Positions 53,433 through 62,637 of a DNA stretch of 64,000 nucleotides are shown here, piece after piece. The notes beneath the pieces were generated by a model that ran no database searches, had not been told where the DNA came from, and saw only the letters and a program-made list of their open reading frames with translations. The DNA comes from Aequorivita sp. (GTDB lineage Bacteria > Bacteroidota > Bacteroidia > Flavobacteriales > Flavobacteriaceae). The DNA is taken from NCBI GenBank assembly GCA_030690315.1, contig JAUYGY010000014.1:1-64000 (forward strand), read 5' to 3'. Made by a program: the position numbers and the translations under genes. Position 1 is the first letter of the stretch. The number at the start of each line of letters is the position of its first letter.

Positions 53433-54152
53433 ATGAAAACAAGAAACAGCATAGCAGCAATAGGGCTTTCACTACTTTTAAGTGCTTGCAATTTCAATAT
53501 TAATACTGGTGAAAATGGCAACGGGAATGTTGTAACACAAGAACGCAATGTTACAGAAGATTTCACCGAAGTTAGAGGCAGCGCAGGGCTTGATGTATAT
53601 CTCACCCAGGGTGATGAAAACAAGATTGTAGTTGAAGCCGATGAAAACCTGCAACAATACATTGAAGCCGATATTGAAGAAGGAAAACTGCACATAACAA
53701 CTTCCGAAAACATCGGTCGTTCCAAAGCCAAAAAGGTTTATGTTACCTATAAGGAACTCAACACTGTTGAAGCCAGTAGCGGCGCAGATGTAACTGGAAA
53801 TTCTGTTATAAAAAGTGAAAATATTTCACTAAAAAGTAGCAGTGGCGCTCAATTGAATGTGGAAATTTTCGCCAAAAACCTCACCGCCAAAACCAGTAGT
53901 GGCGCAGATATAATTGTTTCGGGAAAAGCTTCTTCTTTAAAAGCTGATGCTTCCAGCGGAAGTGAACTGAATGCAAAGGAGCTTTTGGTATTAGAATGTA
54001 ATGCCGAAGCGTCAAGCGGTGCCGAAGTTACCGTTAATGTAAAAGATAATTTAGAGACAAATGTGAGCAGTGGTGGGGAAGTAAATTATTACGGAAATCC
54101 TGTCTCTGTAAATTCAAACAAAAGTCATTCTGGGAATGTGAATAAAATGTAA
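53433..54152 (+). CDS. Head-GIN (DUF2807) lipoprotein
   Basis: A 239-residue lipoprotein with signal SLLLSACNFN (Cys19). Residues 45-225 are a repetitive right-handed beta-helix of the DUF2807 type: repeated S-S-G-A/S units (ASSGADVTG, SSSGAQLNV, TSSGADIIV, ASSGSELNA, ASSGAEVTV, VSSGGEVNY) stack as turns. It is an envelope protein, probably an adhesive or structural surface element, and the last gene of the PadR-PspC operon. Confidence 0.85.
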   Translation: MKTRNSIAAIGLSLLLSACNFNINTGENGNGNVVTQERNVTEDFTEVRGSAGLDVYLTQGDENKIVVEADENLQQYIEADIEEGKLHITTSENIGRSKAKKVYVTYKELNTVEASSGADVTGNSVIKSENISLKSSSGAQLNVEIFAKNLTAKTSSGADIIVSGKASSLKADASSGSELNAKELLVLECNAEASSGAEVTVNVKDNLETNVSSGGEVNYYGNPVSVNSNKSHSGNVNKM

Positions 54153-54195
54153 AGCTATCGACAAACTTTTATTTAAAAACAACCCAGAATTCACT

Positions 54196-54235
54196 AAAAG
54201 GCTTAACAGTTTCATAAAATACTGTTAGGCCTTTT
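54196..54235. terminator. Stem-loop after the head-GIN gene
   Basis: Stem AAAAGGCTTAACAGT (54196-54210) / ACTGTTAGGCCTTTT (54221-54235) with one wobble pair; it should end the PadR-PspC operon. Confidence 0.7.
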
Positions 54236-54302
54236 CACATTTATCATAATTTTGTGACCGTTTTTCAGTTATTACGCCATCTTTGGTAAAAACTCTTTTA
54301 TT

Positions 54303-54734
54303 ATGAAAAAAATACTGATATTAATAACAGCAATTGTATTTGCAGCTTGTAGTTCAGATGATGATTCTGGCGATGCAAATACCAATGAATTTGAACAAAT
54401 AGAAACCACATTGCCTCAGGGCCAATGGAAAGTAAGTAAATTAATTGATGGCCAATCAGACCATACTGCAGATTTTCAAAGTTTCGTTTTTACTTTTAAA
54501 GTAGATGGAACCGTTACAGCACAGAATGATCTTTTTACTGAAAATGGAACTTGGGCGTATGATAATTCGTCCAGTAGTAGCGAAGAATTGGTATTGCAAT
54601 TTGGTGAGACAAATCCGTTTGATGAAATTAATGACGATTGGGATATTGTTTCAGTAAGCAATACAAAAATTGAACTTTCTGATGTAAGTGGTGGAAATGG
54701 CGATATTGAACTTTTAACATTTACAAAATTGTAA
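54303..54734 (+). CDS. Lipocalin-like lipoprotein
   Basis: A 143-residue lipoprotein (signal IVFAACSS, Cys16, then an acidic D-rich linker). The mature part is beta-rich with QGQWKVSKLIDG, FVFTFKVDGTVTAQND, ENGTWAYDN and ELLTFTKL, a pattern shared with small lipocalin-like proteins of flavobacteria. Its ligand is unknown. It stands alone and ends at a strong terminator. Confidence 0.75.
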   Translation: MKKILILITAIVFAACSSDDDSGDANTNEFEQIETTLPQGQWKVSKLIDGQSDHTADFQSFVFTFKVDGTVTAQNDLFTENGTWAYDNSSSSSEELVLQFGETNPFDEINDDWDIVSVSNTKIELSDVSGGNGDIELLTFTKL

Positions 54735-54755
54735 ACCGTAATACATTCAAATAAA

Positions 54756-54785
54756 AATGCCGCTACAAAGCGGCATTTTTTTATT
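54756..54785. terminator. Terminator between lipoprotein and trxB
   Basis: Perfect stem AAATGCCGCT (54756-54765) / AGCGGCATTT (54770-54779), loop ACAA, followed by a T-run; it works for both convergent genes. Confidence 0.9.
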
Positions 54786-54801
54786 TATAACGTTTTAAAA
54801 A

Positions 54802-55764
54802 TTATGCTGTGACTTTGGTTTCAATAGTCGTTAAATAACGTTCGGCGTCCAGCGCAGCCATACATCCTGTTCCCGCAGCAGTAACCGCTTGTCTGTATTC
54901 TTTGTCCTGCACATCGCCACTGGCAAAAACGCCAGGTTTGTTGGTTTTGGTAGATTTTCCTTTTGTAATTAAGTAACCCGTTTCATCCATATCCAATTGG
55001 CCTTTAAAAATATCAGTGTTGGGTTTGTGACCTATTGCGATGAAGAGTCCGGTGATTTTTATTTCTTCTTTTTCACCAGTTACATTGTTAACCATTCGTA
55101 AGCCTTCCACAACTTGATCGCCCAATACTTCGTCAACCTCGGTATTATAACGAACTTCCAAATTTTTAGTGTTATTCACACGGTGCTGCATTGCTTTTGA
55201 AGCTTTCATATGATCTTTGCGAACCAGCATCGTTACCTTATTGCAAATATTTGATAAATAAGTAGCTTCTTCTGCCGCGGTATCTCCTGCCCCAACAATC
55301 GCCACATCTTGATTTTTATAGAAAAAACCATCACAAACCGCACAGGCAGAAACTCCACCTCCACGTAATTTTTGCTCGCTCGGCAATCCTAAATATTTTG
55401 CAGTTGCCCCTGTTGAAATAATAACAGTTTCAGCTTCAATTTTTGTGGAATTGTCCACGGTTATTTTATGAATTCCGCCAACTTCATCACTAAACTCAAC
55501 GTTTGTAACCATACCTATTCTCACCTGTGTTCCGAAGCGTTCAGCTTGTTGCTGCAGTTGAATCATCATTGTGGGACCGTCAATTCCTTCGGGATAACCG
55601 GGAAAATTGTCAACTTCAGTGGTAGTGGTTAATTGTCCGCCTGGTTCCATTCCTGTGTACATAACAGGTTTCAAATCTGCACGTGCGGCATAAATTGCTG
55701 CAGTATATCCTGCTGGCCCTGAGCCAATGATAAGGCATTTTATTCTCTCAATAGTTTCGTTCAT
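54802..55764 (-). CDS. trxB: Thioredoxin reductase
   Basis: A 320-residue flavoenzyme that reduces thioredoxin with NADPH. The FAD motif IIGSGPAGYTAAIYAARA is near residues 11-28, the redox-active pair is CAVC (near 144-147), and the NADPH motif VGAGDTAAEEATYL is near 161-174; GVFASGDVQDKEYRQAVTAAGTGCMAA closes the FAD site. The ATG at 55764 (MNETIERIKCLI) is preferred over one 14 codons upstream. Length is standard. Confidence 0.96.
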   Translation of the reverse strand: MNETIERIKCLIIGSGPAGYTAAIYAARADLKPVMYTGMEPGGQLTTTTEVDNFPGYPEGIDGPTMMIQLQQQAERFGTQVRIGMVTNVEFSDEVGGIHKITVDNSTKIEAETVIISTGATAKYLGLPSEQKLRGGGVSACAVCDGFFYKNQDVAIVGAGDTAAEEATYLSNICNKVTMLVRKDHMKASKAMQHRVNNTKNLEVRYNTEVDEVLGDQVVEGLRMVNNVTGEKEEIKITGLFIAIGHKPNTDIFKGQLDMDETGYLITKGKSTKTNKPGVFASGDVQDKEYRQAVTAAGTGCMAALDAERYLTTIETKVTA

Positions 55765-56108
55765 GATAAATTTATTCAATATTTTTTCGAACGGTAAAAA
55801 TAACAACTTTAATAGGAATGGGGCGCGAAAAGTTATGAAGAATTGTTATTTAACCATTTAGTGAGCTTATTAAAAATAATCTGGTATTTATTAAAAAAGC
55901 AACTTGCCACACTTTATATTTTCATTATTTTTGCCGTTGAATTTTTGGGCCCGATAGTTAACGAGCTCAAAAAATGGAATTTGCAGCATAGCTGTAATTC
56001 GGGATGTAGCACTTCGACAGGCTCAGTGTAAACTGCACTACTTGAAGTTTCCGAAAAAAATTACCAGTCGTGCTAAATTTTTAAAAGTACGGTTTTAAAA
56101 ACATCATT
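55765..56108. other. Intergenic region before the tRNA gene
   Basis: No gene is supported here; a 62-codon plus-strand frame (55843-56031) has no homology or promoter. Nothing else stands out. Confidence 0.4.
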
Positions 56109-56182
56109 CGGGATGTAGCGCAGCCTGGTAGCGTACACGTCTGGGGGGCGTGGGGTCGCAAGTTCAAATCTTGTCATCCCGA
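56109..56182 (+). tRNA. tRNA-Pro (anticodon GGG)
   Basis: A full cloverleaf of 74 bases: acceptor CGGGATG (56109-56115) / CATCCCG (56175-56181), D stem GCGC/GCGT, anticodon stem CACGT/GCGTG with loop CTGGGGG (anticodon GGG at 56143-56145), five-base variable loop, T stem GCAAG/CTTGT with loop TTCAAAT, and A73. CCA is not encoded. Confidence 0.95.
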
Positions 56183-56186
56183 CTTT

Positions 56187-56222
56187 AAAAGAAGACATCT
56201 TTCACGGTGTCTTCTTTTTTTT
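56187..56222 (+). terminator. Terminator after tRNA-Pro
   Basis: Perfect 11-bp stem AAAAGAAGACA (56187-56197) / TGTCTTCTTTT (56208-56218) continuing into a T-run. Confidence 0.85.
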
Positions 56223-56361
56223 TGGTTGCCATTGTCCTTTGGCACCGCCAAAAGGGCAAGGACGTACGGCGAACCTTAAGTAAGTTCAAATCTATAATGT
56301 AGGTTTTATAAAGGGATAGTAAGACATCATAGAAGTATCAAGGAAGTATAGTCGGTATAGT

Positions 56362-56405
56362 GTCCGCATATAGTTCACATATAGTCCACATACAGTCCAT
56401 ATACA
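56362..56405. repeat. 11-bp tandem repeat
   Basis: Four contiguous units: GTCCGCATATA, GTTCACATATA, GTCCACATACA, GTCCATATACA, with related GTCGGTATA just before. It lies between the tRNA terminator and hemN, in a stretch of about 430 bases (56223-56656) with no gene. Confidence 0.65.
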
Positions 56406-56593
56406 GTTGGCTGAGAAAGTGCAATTTTTAAAGTTTGATTATCTTTTATATAACCAATTAAAAGTGAAGAATCTTCAAGTGAAAAGCTTATAAATATACG
56501 AAATTTTTGACCTGAAGTCAAGTACTAAAAATTATTATGCGTGTTGAATATATATGGGCACTTATGAATCATTTTTTCAAGTATGATCCCCAA

Positions 56594-56607
56594 CTGACAT
56601 TTATCAT
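56594..56607. promoter_or_regulatory. FNR/CRP-type site upstream of hemN
   Basis: CTGAC-ATTT-ATCAT, close to the TTGAT-N4-ATCAA architecture of FNR-type regulators. Its centre is 36.5 bases before the last base of the -7 box TACTTTTG (56630-56637), the place of a class II activator. Confidence 0.5.
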
Positions 56608-56629
56608 TCTATATTAAAAATTAGAAAAT

Positions 56630-56637
56630 TACTTTTG
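56630..56637 (+). promoter_or_regulatory. -7 box of hemN
   Basis: TACTTTTG, a perfect TAnnTTTG, 19 bases before the ATG. No -33 motif exists, consistent with activation from the upstream palindrome. Confidence 0.5.
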
Positions 56638-56656
56638 TCCACACATTTCAAAAGAC

Positions 56657-58021
56657 ATGCAAAACAGTTTAATTTCAAAATACAACGTTCCCGGCCCGCG
56701 ATATACAAGCTATCCAACGGTTCCGTACTGGAATAACGATCACTTTTCGCTGAGTGAATGGAAAAAAAATGTGATCCACAGTTTTTCGGAGAGCAATTCA
56801 ACCGAAGGCATAAGCCTTTACATTCACCTTCCGTTTTGTGAAAGTCTGTGTACTTTTTGTGGCTGCAACAAACGCATAACAAAAAATCACGGTGTTGAAA
56901 CCCCATATTTGGAATCCGTTTTAAAAGAATGGCGCCTTTATTTGGAACTTTTTTCAGAACGTCCCATTATAAAGGAATTGCACTTAGGCGGGGGCACGCC
57001 CACTTTTTTTTCTGCTGAAAATTTAAAACTGCTTATAAAAGGAATTTTTCGCGATGCAACCCTCGCCGAAAATCCCTCATTCAGTTTTGAAGGACATCCA
57101 AACAATACAAAAGGCGAACATTTACAAACTCTTTTTGAATGTGGTTTTACAAGGGTTAGTTACGGCGTTCAAGATTACAACACTGCGGTGCAGATTGCAA
57201 TCCACAGGCTTCAGCCGTTTGCAAATGTAAAACGTGTTACCGAAACTGCGCGTGAAATTGGGTACACCTCTGTTGGCCATGATATTATTTTTGGGCTTCC
57301 ATTTCAAAAAAAGGAACACGTAATTTATTCCATCGAAAAAACAAAAGAATTGATGCCAGACCGCATCGCTTTTTACAGTTACGCCCACGTGCCGTGGATA
57401 AAAGGCAACGGGCAGCGTGGATTTAAAGATGAAGATTTGCCAAGTGCCTCAGAAAAACGGGAAATGTATGAAGTCGGAAAAAAAATGCTGGAAGAAGCGG
57501 GATATATTGAAATAGGGATGGATCACTTCGCCCTTAAAACTGATAGTCTATACACAGCGGTGGAAGAAAAAAAACTGCACCGCAACTTTATGGGCTATAC
57601 CGACAGCAAAACCCAATTGATGCTCGGTCTAGGGGTTTCTGCCATAGGCGACAGTTGGTACAGTTTCGGTCAAAACTCAAAAAATGTAGAGGAATACCAA
57701 GAGTTGGTAGGACAGGGAATACTTCCCGTCTATCGCGGCCATATATTGAATGAGGAAGATCTCATTATCCGAAAACATATTCTGAATATGATGTGTCGTT
57801 TGGAAACTAGCTGGGAAGATGCCTCTCTTCAATTTAAAGAATTACCGGAAGTACTTTTTAAATTGAAAGAAATGGAAGATGACGGTTTAATTAAAATCAG
57901 CTCTACAAAACTTCAAATTACAGAAAAAGGGCGGCCGTTTGTTCGAAATGTGTGTATGGCTTTTGATGTGCTTTTACAGCGAAATAAGCCAGAAACACAA
58001 CTTTTTTCAATGACGGTTTAA
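56657..58021 (+). CDS. hemN: Oxygen-independent coproporphyrinogen III oxidase
   Basis: A 454-residue radical-SAM enzyme that makes protoporphyrinogen without oxygen. The [4Fe-4S] motif is CESLCTFCGC near residues 61-70, the GGGTPTF motif is near 115, and the N-terminal YNVPGPRYTSYPTVPYW and C-terminal domain are typical of HemN proper, as is GLGVSAIG. Haem supply at low oxygen fits the nitrite reductase and cbb3 genes to the right. It has a candidate FNR-type site at 56594-56607. Confidence 0.96.
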   Translation: MQNSLISKYNVPGPRYTSYPTVPYWNNDHFSLSEWKKNVIHSFSESNSTEGISLYIHLPFCESLCTFCGCNKRITKNHGVETPYLESVLKEWRLYLELFSERPIIKELHLGGGTPTFFSAENLKLLIKGIFRDATLAENPSFSFEGHPNNTKGEHLQTLFECGFTRVSYGVQDYNTAVQIAIHRLQPFANVKRVTETAREIGYTSVGHDIIFGLPFQKKEHVIYSIEKTKELMPDRIAFYSYAHVPWIKGNGQRGFKDEDLPSASEKREMYEVGKKMLEEAGYIEIGMDHFALKTDSLYTAVEEKKLHRNFMGYTDSKTQLMLGLGVSAIGDSWYSFGQNSKNVEEYQELVGQGILPVYRGHILNEEDLIIRKHILNMMCRLETSWEDASLQFKELPEVLFKLKEMEDDGLIKISSTKLQITEKGRPFVRNVCMAFDVLLQRNKPETQLFSMTV

Positions 58022-58057
58022 AAATTTATTTTAAAATTCTATCCTTTTTTTTCATAA

Positions 58058-58071
58058 ATGACAAAGGTCAT
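58058..58071. promoter_or_regulatory. FNR/CRP-type palindrome upstream of the porin gene
   Basis: A perfect palindrome ATGAC-AAAG-GTCAT. Its centre lies 36.5 bases from the end of the weak -7 box GACATTTG (58094-58101), the same distance as at hemN. Confidence 0.55.
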
Positions 58072-58129
58072 ATTTTCGATTAAACGATATTAAGACATTT
58101 GTATCTGTAATTCAAATACTCGGTTATAA

Positions 58130-59419
58130 ATGAATTTTTCAAAAAGTATTTTCTTCTTAATTTTATTTTTTTCCATAACACAAACATATTCTCAATTTAC
58201 CGTAGATGCACAACTTCGTCCGCGTTTTGAGTACCGCCACGGTTACAAAACCTTATTCCCAAATGATACAGATCCGGCGGCTTTCGTTTCACAAAGAACA
58301 AGACTTAATTTTGGCTACAAAACCGAAAAGCTACATTTCTATTTAAGTGCGCAGGATGTTCGGGTTTGGGGCGATGTGCCGCAACTTAACGTTGCCGATG
58401 AAAATGGGTTTTCCCTTCACCAAGCTTGGGCAGAGGTACAATTGATTTCTAATTTTAACTTCAAAATTGGGCGGCAGGAAATTGTTTATGACGATCAGCG
58501 TTTTTTCGGAAATGTAGATTGGGCGCAGCAAGGCCGAAGCCACGACGCAGCAATCTTAAAATTTGAACCCAATTATTTGAAACTCCATTTCGGAGCTGCC
58601 TACAATCAAGATGGCGAAGCTTTAACGGGAAATATTCTTACTAAAAAAACCTATAAAAGTTTTCAATATGTATGGCTTCACAAAGATTGGGAAAAACTCG
58701 CCGCCAGTTTTCTCTTTTTGAACAATGGCCTGCAATATATTGACGAAACAAATGAATCTAAAAACGACACCCGCTTTAGCCAAACTGCAGGAATTCATTT
58801 AAAGGCGAAGGCAAATAAATTCAACTTTGCTTCAAATTTATTTTATCAATTTGGAAAAGACATTGCCGATAATGATTTGAGCGCTTATTTAATTTCTGCG
58901 GAAGCAAACTATTTGGCAATGGAAAATCTCAATTTCACTTTAGGTGGTGAACTGCAAAGTGGGAACAATTTTGGCGCGCCTTCAAACGGAAAAAACAAAG
59001 CGTTCAATCCGCTCTATGGTACCAATCATAAGTTTAACGGGTTTATGGATTACTTTTACGTTGGGAATCATTTAGACAATGTTGGGTTAGTGGATTTTTA
59101 TGGAGCTATTAAATATTCCTTCAATAAAAAATCAAATTTATCTGTTGCATTTCATAAATTTTCTGCTGCTGCGGAAATGTTAAATGAAAGCACAAAAGAT
59201 TTAGGTTACGAGATAGATTTAGTAACTTCACATCAACTGAGCGATTTCGTGGGTGTTCAAGCTGGTTATTCACAATTTTTTGCTTCCAATGGTATTGAAA
59301 TCGTAAAAAATAATTTTGACAGCAACTCCAATAATTGGGCTTGGGCAATGTTGACTATAGACCCAGTCCTTTTTACTTGGCAAAAACAAGACATAGAACT
59401 TAACAACCAAAAACTATAA
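58130..59419 (+). CDS. Alginate-export/porin-type outer-membrane protein
   Basis: A 429-residue outer-membrane beta-barrel. A signal peptide ends at about residue 21 (ITQTYSQ), and the mature protein begins [17 protein letters not shown] and continues with alternating strands ([61 protein letters not shown], in parts), a layout of the alginate-export family. Here it directly precedes nirK, so a role in nitrite or small-anion uptake is more likely than alginate export. It has an FNR-type site upstream. Confidence 0.82.
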   Translation: MNFSKSIFFLILFFSITQTYSQFTVDAQLRPRFEYRHGYKTLFPNDTDPAAFVSQRTRLNFGYKTEKLHFYLSAQDVRVWGDVPQLNVADENGFSLHQAWAEVQLISNFNFKIGRQEIVYDDQRFFGNVDWAQQGRSHDAAILKFEPNYLKLHFGAAYNQDGEALTGNILTKKTYKSFQYVWLHKDWEKLAASFLFLNNGLQYIDETNESKNDTRFSQTAGIHLKAKANKFNFASNLFYQFGKDIADNDLSAYLISAEANYLAMENLNFTLGGELQSGNNFGAPSNGKNKAFNPLYGTNHKFNGFMDYFYVGNHLDNVGLVDFYGAIKYSFNKKSNLSVAFHKFSAAAEMLNESTKDLGYEIDLVTSHQLSDFVGVQAGYSQFFASNGIEIVKNNFDSNSNNWAWAMLTIDPVLFTWQKQDIELNNQKL

Positions 59420-59441
59420 AATCAACTTTAAATTGAAAACT

Positions 59442-60908
59442 ATGAATCTAACTATCAAAAAAAATCTTGTAACAAAAGTGCTTTTCGGCATAAGCGCTAT
59501 GGCACTTCTCTCCAGCTGTGTAAACGACCAATCCGAAAAAAAATACAACGATACGGTAGATATTCCCGTAAATCAGGAAATGATTGCAGAGCTAACCTCT
59601 CCTCCCAATGTTCCCACTCCCGTTGGAAAACGGATGGCGAAAAAATTGATTGTTGATTTGGAAATCCAAGAGCGGGAGGGCGAAATGACCAGTGGCGTAA
59701 AATATATTTATTGGACGTTCGGCGGCACCGTACCCGGCAGTTTTATAAGAACCCGCGTGGGCGATGAAGTGGAGTTTCACCTAAAAAATCACCCAGACAA
59801 CAAATTGCCTCACAACATTGACCTTCATGCCGTGAACGGTCCAGGTGGTGGAGCGGAATCATCATTTGTGGCTCCCGGTCATGAAAAAGTGTTTTCTTTT
59901 AAAGTACTCAATCCGGGGCTTTATGTTTACCATTGTGCCACTGCGCCTGTGGGAATGCATATTGCCAACGGGATGTACGGGCTAATTTTGGTTGAACCCG
60001 AAGGTGGATTACCCCCCGTTGATAAAGAATATTACATAATGCAAGGTGATTTTTACACTGAAGGCGGTTATGGCGAACGTGGCGTGCAACCTTTTGATAT
60101 GCAAAAAGCTATTGATGAAAAACCAGACTATGTTGTTTTCAACGGTCATGTGGGCGCAATGACTGGCGACAATGCTATTACTGCAAAAGTTGGTGAAAAA
60201 GTCAGACTTTTTGTTGGGAACGGGGGACCAAATCTAGTGTCTTCTTTCCACGTTATTGGAGAAATTTTTGACAAAGTATATGTTGAAGGTGGCGACTTAA
60301 TAAATGATAACGTACAGACTACATTGATTCCTGCCGGTGGTGCCGCTATCGTGGAATTCCGTGTGGACGTTCCCGGAACTTTTATATTGGTTGACCACTC
60401 TATTTTCAGAGCTTTCAACAAAGGTGCCCTGGCGATGCTAAAAGTGGAAGGTGAAGAAAACAAAGCAATCTATTCCGGAGAAATTCGAGATGGAATCTAT
60501 CTTCCTGAAGGTAGCGTTATCCAGTCAATGCCTAACGGTGGCGATAAAACGGAAAAAGTAGAAATGAAAGCATTAAGTCTTGAAGAGCGAATGACGTTCG
60601 GGAAAGATAAATATATGGCCACCTGTTCTGCCTGTCACCAAGCAAACGGTCAGGGAATTGAAGGCGCTTTCCCTCCTCTGGCAAAATCTGACTATTTAAA
60701 TGCCGATGTTAATCGTGCAATCGACATAGTTTTACACGGAAAAACAGGTGAAATAACCGTAAACGGAAAAAAATACAACAGCGTAATGACAGCTCAGGCA
60801 CTTTCGGATGAAGAAGTTACAAACGTGCTTACTTACGTTTACAACAGTTGGGGCAATTCCAAAAAAGAAGTTACTCCAGAAATGGTTCAAGCTGTTAGAA
60901 ACAGATAA
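59442..60908 (+). CDS. nirK: Copper nitrite reductase NirK with C-terminal cytochrome c
   Basis: A 488-residue periplasmic lipoprotein that reduces nitrite to nitric oxide. The lipobox is MALLSSC (Cys26). Two cupredoxin domains follow: copper ligands are seen in HNIDLHAV (type 2 and type 1 histidines), [16 protein letters not shown] (type 1 Cys, His, Met), SSFHVIGE and VDHSIFRAF. The last about 110 residues hold a class I cytochrome c domain with CSACH near 393-397 and a distal methionine near the C-terminus, which would deliver electrons directly. Start is the ATG at 59442, not the TTG nine bases earlier. It is 22 bases after the porin gene. Confidence 0.95.
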   Translation: MNLTIKKNLVTKVLFGISAMALLSSCVNDQSEKKYNDTVDIPVNQEMIAELTSPPNVPTPVGKRMAKKLIVDLEIQEREGEMTSGVKYIYWTFGGTVPGSFIRTRVGDEVEFHLKNHPDNKLPHNIDLHAVNGPGGGAESSFVAPGHEKVFSFKVLNPGLYVYHCATAPVGMHIANGMYGLILVEPEGGLPPVDKEYYIMQGDFYTEGGYGERGVQPFDMQKAIDEKPDYVVFNGHVGAMTGDNAITAKVGEKVRLFVGNGGPNLVSSFHVIGEIFDKVYVEGGDLINDNVQTTLIPAGGAAIVEFRVDVPGTFILVDHSIFRAFNKGALAMLKVEGEENKAIYSGEIRDGIYLPEGSVIQSMPNGGDKTEKVEMKALSLEERMTFGKDKYMATCSACHQANGQGIEGAFPPLAKSDYLNADVNRAIDIVLHGKTGEITVNGKKYNSVMTAQALSDEEVTNVLTYVYNSWGNSKKEVTPEMVQAVRNR

Positions 60909-60922
60909 TAAAATTGTTTAAA

Positions 60923-61690
60923 ATGAAATTGTTCAACACCGCCCTTTTCTTAGTCTGCACGCTTTTGTTTTGCAAGGTCGCAGCCCAAAATAGTGAAATG
61001 GCCACCGTAAAGGGCGGTGATTATCTACCGCTCTACGGAGCCGCAGATAAAATGGTAAATGTGGAATCTTTTATGATTGATGTTTACCCGGTTACAAACG
61101 CCGATTTTTTAAAATTTGTAAAAGAATATCCGCAATGGAAAAAAAGCAACGTAAAAAGTCTGTTTGCAGATGAAAGTTATCTAACTAAATGGAAAACTGA
61201 CGAAAGTTTCAGCGGACTTCCAAATGCGCCAGTAACAAACGTTTCATGGTTTGCCGCAAAAAAATATTGTGAATGCCTAGGCAAACGATTGCCAAAAATG
61301 GACGAATGGGAATTTGCTGCAATGGCCAATGAAAATGTGCCCGATGCACGAAAAGTGGAAGCGTACAACCAATATATTTTGAATTGGTACGAAACCCCAA
61401 AAACATTCAACAAACCAATTGGCTCCACCTTTAAAAATTATTGGGGCGTTTATGACCTCCACGGGTTAGTTTGGGAATGGACCCAAGATTTTAACACCGT
61501 ACTTATTTCAGGGGAATCCCGAAAAGATGTGGATAAAGATTCAAACCTTTTCTGCGGAAGTGCCGCTATTGGCGCTTCAGATTTAATGAATTATGCCGCC
61601 TTTATGCGCTATGCTTTTCGCGGAAGTATGAAAGCACGCTATTCTTCACAAAATTTAGGTTTTCGCTGCGCAAAGGATATTGAAAATTAG
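60923..61690 (+). CDS. SUMF1/NirV-like exported protein
   Basis: A 255-residue protein with a signal peptide (TALFLVCTLLFCKVAAQ). The mature part is the formylglycine-generating-enzyme fold: VYPVTNADFLKFVKEYPQWKK, NVSWFAAKKYCECLGKRLPKMDEWEFAA, GLVWEWTQDF, FRGSMKARYSSQNLGFRCAKD. NirV proteins beside nirK have this fold, and their role is not settled; loss can affect nitrite reductase maturation. Start is the ATG at 60923; the TTG at 60914 is in the same frame but adds only three residues. Confidence 0.88.
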   Translation: MKLFNTALFLVCTLLFCKVAAQNSEMATVKGGDYLPLYGAADKMVNVESFMIDVYPVTNADFLKFVKEYPQWKKSNVKSLFADESYLTKWKTDESFSGLPNAPVTNVSWFAAKKYCECLGKRLPKMDEWEFAAMANENVPDARKVEAYNQYILNWYETPKTFNKPIGSTFKNYWGVYDLHGLVWEWTQDFNTVLISGESRKDVDKDSNLFCGSAAIGASDLMNYAAFMRYAFRGSMKARYSSQNLGFRCAKDIEN

Positions 61691-61701
61691 AAACACTTGT
61701 T

Positions 61702-62316
61702 ATGAAAAACTTCAAATATATTTTACTTGCACTTTCGTTGTTCGCAATTTCCTGTAACGATGCTTCAAAAAAAGATTCAGCAGGAATTGAAAGCACTTCG
61801 GAAAAAAGTAGCGACAACAAAATTTCGGATATGTCCATCTACAACCTTCCCTCCCATTGGACAACCCAAGACGGCAATGAAATTGAACTAAAGCAATTAC
61901 AGGGAAAAGTACTTGTAATGGTGATGATATACACTTCCTGCCAAGCCGCCTGCCCAAGATTGGTGGCCGATATGCGTAATCTTGAAAAACAAGTTCCCGA
62001 AGATAAAAAAGAAGATGTTCAATATGTTTTCGTGAGCATCGACCCAAAAATAGATACGCCGGAACGCTTTACTGCCTTTGCAAAAGAAAACGAAATGGAA
62101 GACGAAAAATGGCTTTTCTTGAGCGGTAGCGAAGATGATACCCGTGAATTTGCCGCTGTTTTGGCTGTAAATTACAAACAGATTTCGCCAATGGATTTTT
62201 CGCACTCAAACATCATCAGCGTTTTTAACAAAGCGGGAGAACTTGCCCATCAACAGGAAGGTTTAGGGGTAGATAATAAAGAAACGGTGCAGGCCATTAT
62301 TGATTTGGCGATATAA
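61702..62316 (+). CDS. SCO-type copper chaperone lipoprotein
   Basis: A 204-residue lipoprotein of the SCO1/SenC family that loads copper on periplasmic enzymes. The signal is LALSLFAISCND (Cys17). The thioredoxin-like domain has the copper-binding pair CQAAC near residues 77-81 (within YTSCQAACPRL) and the distal histidine in FSHSNIIS near 165. It lies 11 bases after the NirV-like gene and probably matures NirK or the cbb3 oxidase encoded nearby. Confidence 0.92.
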   Translation: MKNFKYILLALSLFAISCNDASKKDSAGIESTSEKSSDNKISDMSIYNLPSHWTTQDGNEIELKQLQGKVLVMVMIYTSCQAACPRLVADMRNLEKQVPEDKKEDVQYVFVSIDPKIDTPERFTAFAKENEMEDEKWLFLSGSEDDTREFAAVLAVNYKQISPMDFSHSNIISVFNKAGELAHQQEGLGVDNKETVQAIIDLAI

Positions 62317-62320
62317 AAAT

Positions 62321-62440
62321 AGTATTGAGATTTTAGTATTGAGTATTGAGTAATTCTGAAATCTCAATATTTTCTTCTCAATTCTCTCTACTCAATACTC
62401 AATACTCAATACTCAATACTCAATACTAAATACTAAAATC
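62321..62440. repeat. Inverted pair of 7-bp repeat arrays between convergent genes
   Basis: On the left, AGTATTG-type units occupy 62321-62355 (AGTATTG, AGATTTT, AGTATTG, AGTATTG, AGTAATT). On the right the reverse complement runs as five ACTCAAT units plus ACTAAAT and ACTAAAA at 62390-62438. A 24-base left arm (62329-62352) pairs with the right array with one mismatch. The right end abuts the stop of the minus-strand gene (62440-62442). Confidence 0.75.
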
Positions 62441-62625
62441 TAACTTTTCTTCTCTGGAGTATCGTTAGGTTTTTTTCGGTTCTGGACCATATTTTTTCGC
62501 TTTTTGCTTTGCTTCACATAAAAAAATAGCCCGCCGATAATGGCAAAACAGACAACAACGGAAATTATAGTTGTTATTACGGCTCCGTCAAAATTGTACA
62601 AAGGAATAAAATTTGAAATTTTCAT
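62440..62625 (-). CDS. Small single-pass membrane protein A
   Basis: A 61-residue protein: a short lead-in (MKISNFIPLYNFDGAVI), a membrane helix (TTIISVVVCFAIIGGLFFYV) and a lysine-rich tail. It resembles its neighbour at 62638 in the lead-in (PLxN-aromatic, glycine two residues on) and in size, so the two are probably paralogues. It belongs to the minus-strand FixH/SafE cluster; a role in cbb3 oxidase assembly is inferred from position. Confidence 0.65.
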   Translation of the reverse strand: MKISNFIPLYNFDGAVITTIISVVVCFAIIGGLFFYVKQSKKRKNMVQNRKKPNDTPEKKS

Positions 62626-62637
62626 AGCTGCAATTTT

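Noticed and set aside
55843..56031. 62-codon frame before tRNA-Pro
   Set aside because: No similarity, no promoter and no neighbour that would suggest a gene; composition is that of intergenic DNA.
56507..56521. TTGAC-N5-GTCAA upstream of hemN as a further FNR site
   Set aside because: The spacer is 5 rather than 4 and the site is over 80 bases farther from the -7 box than the better candidate.
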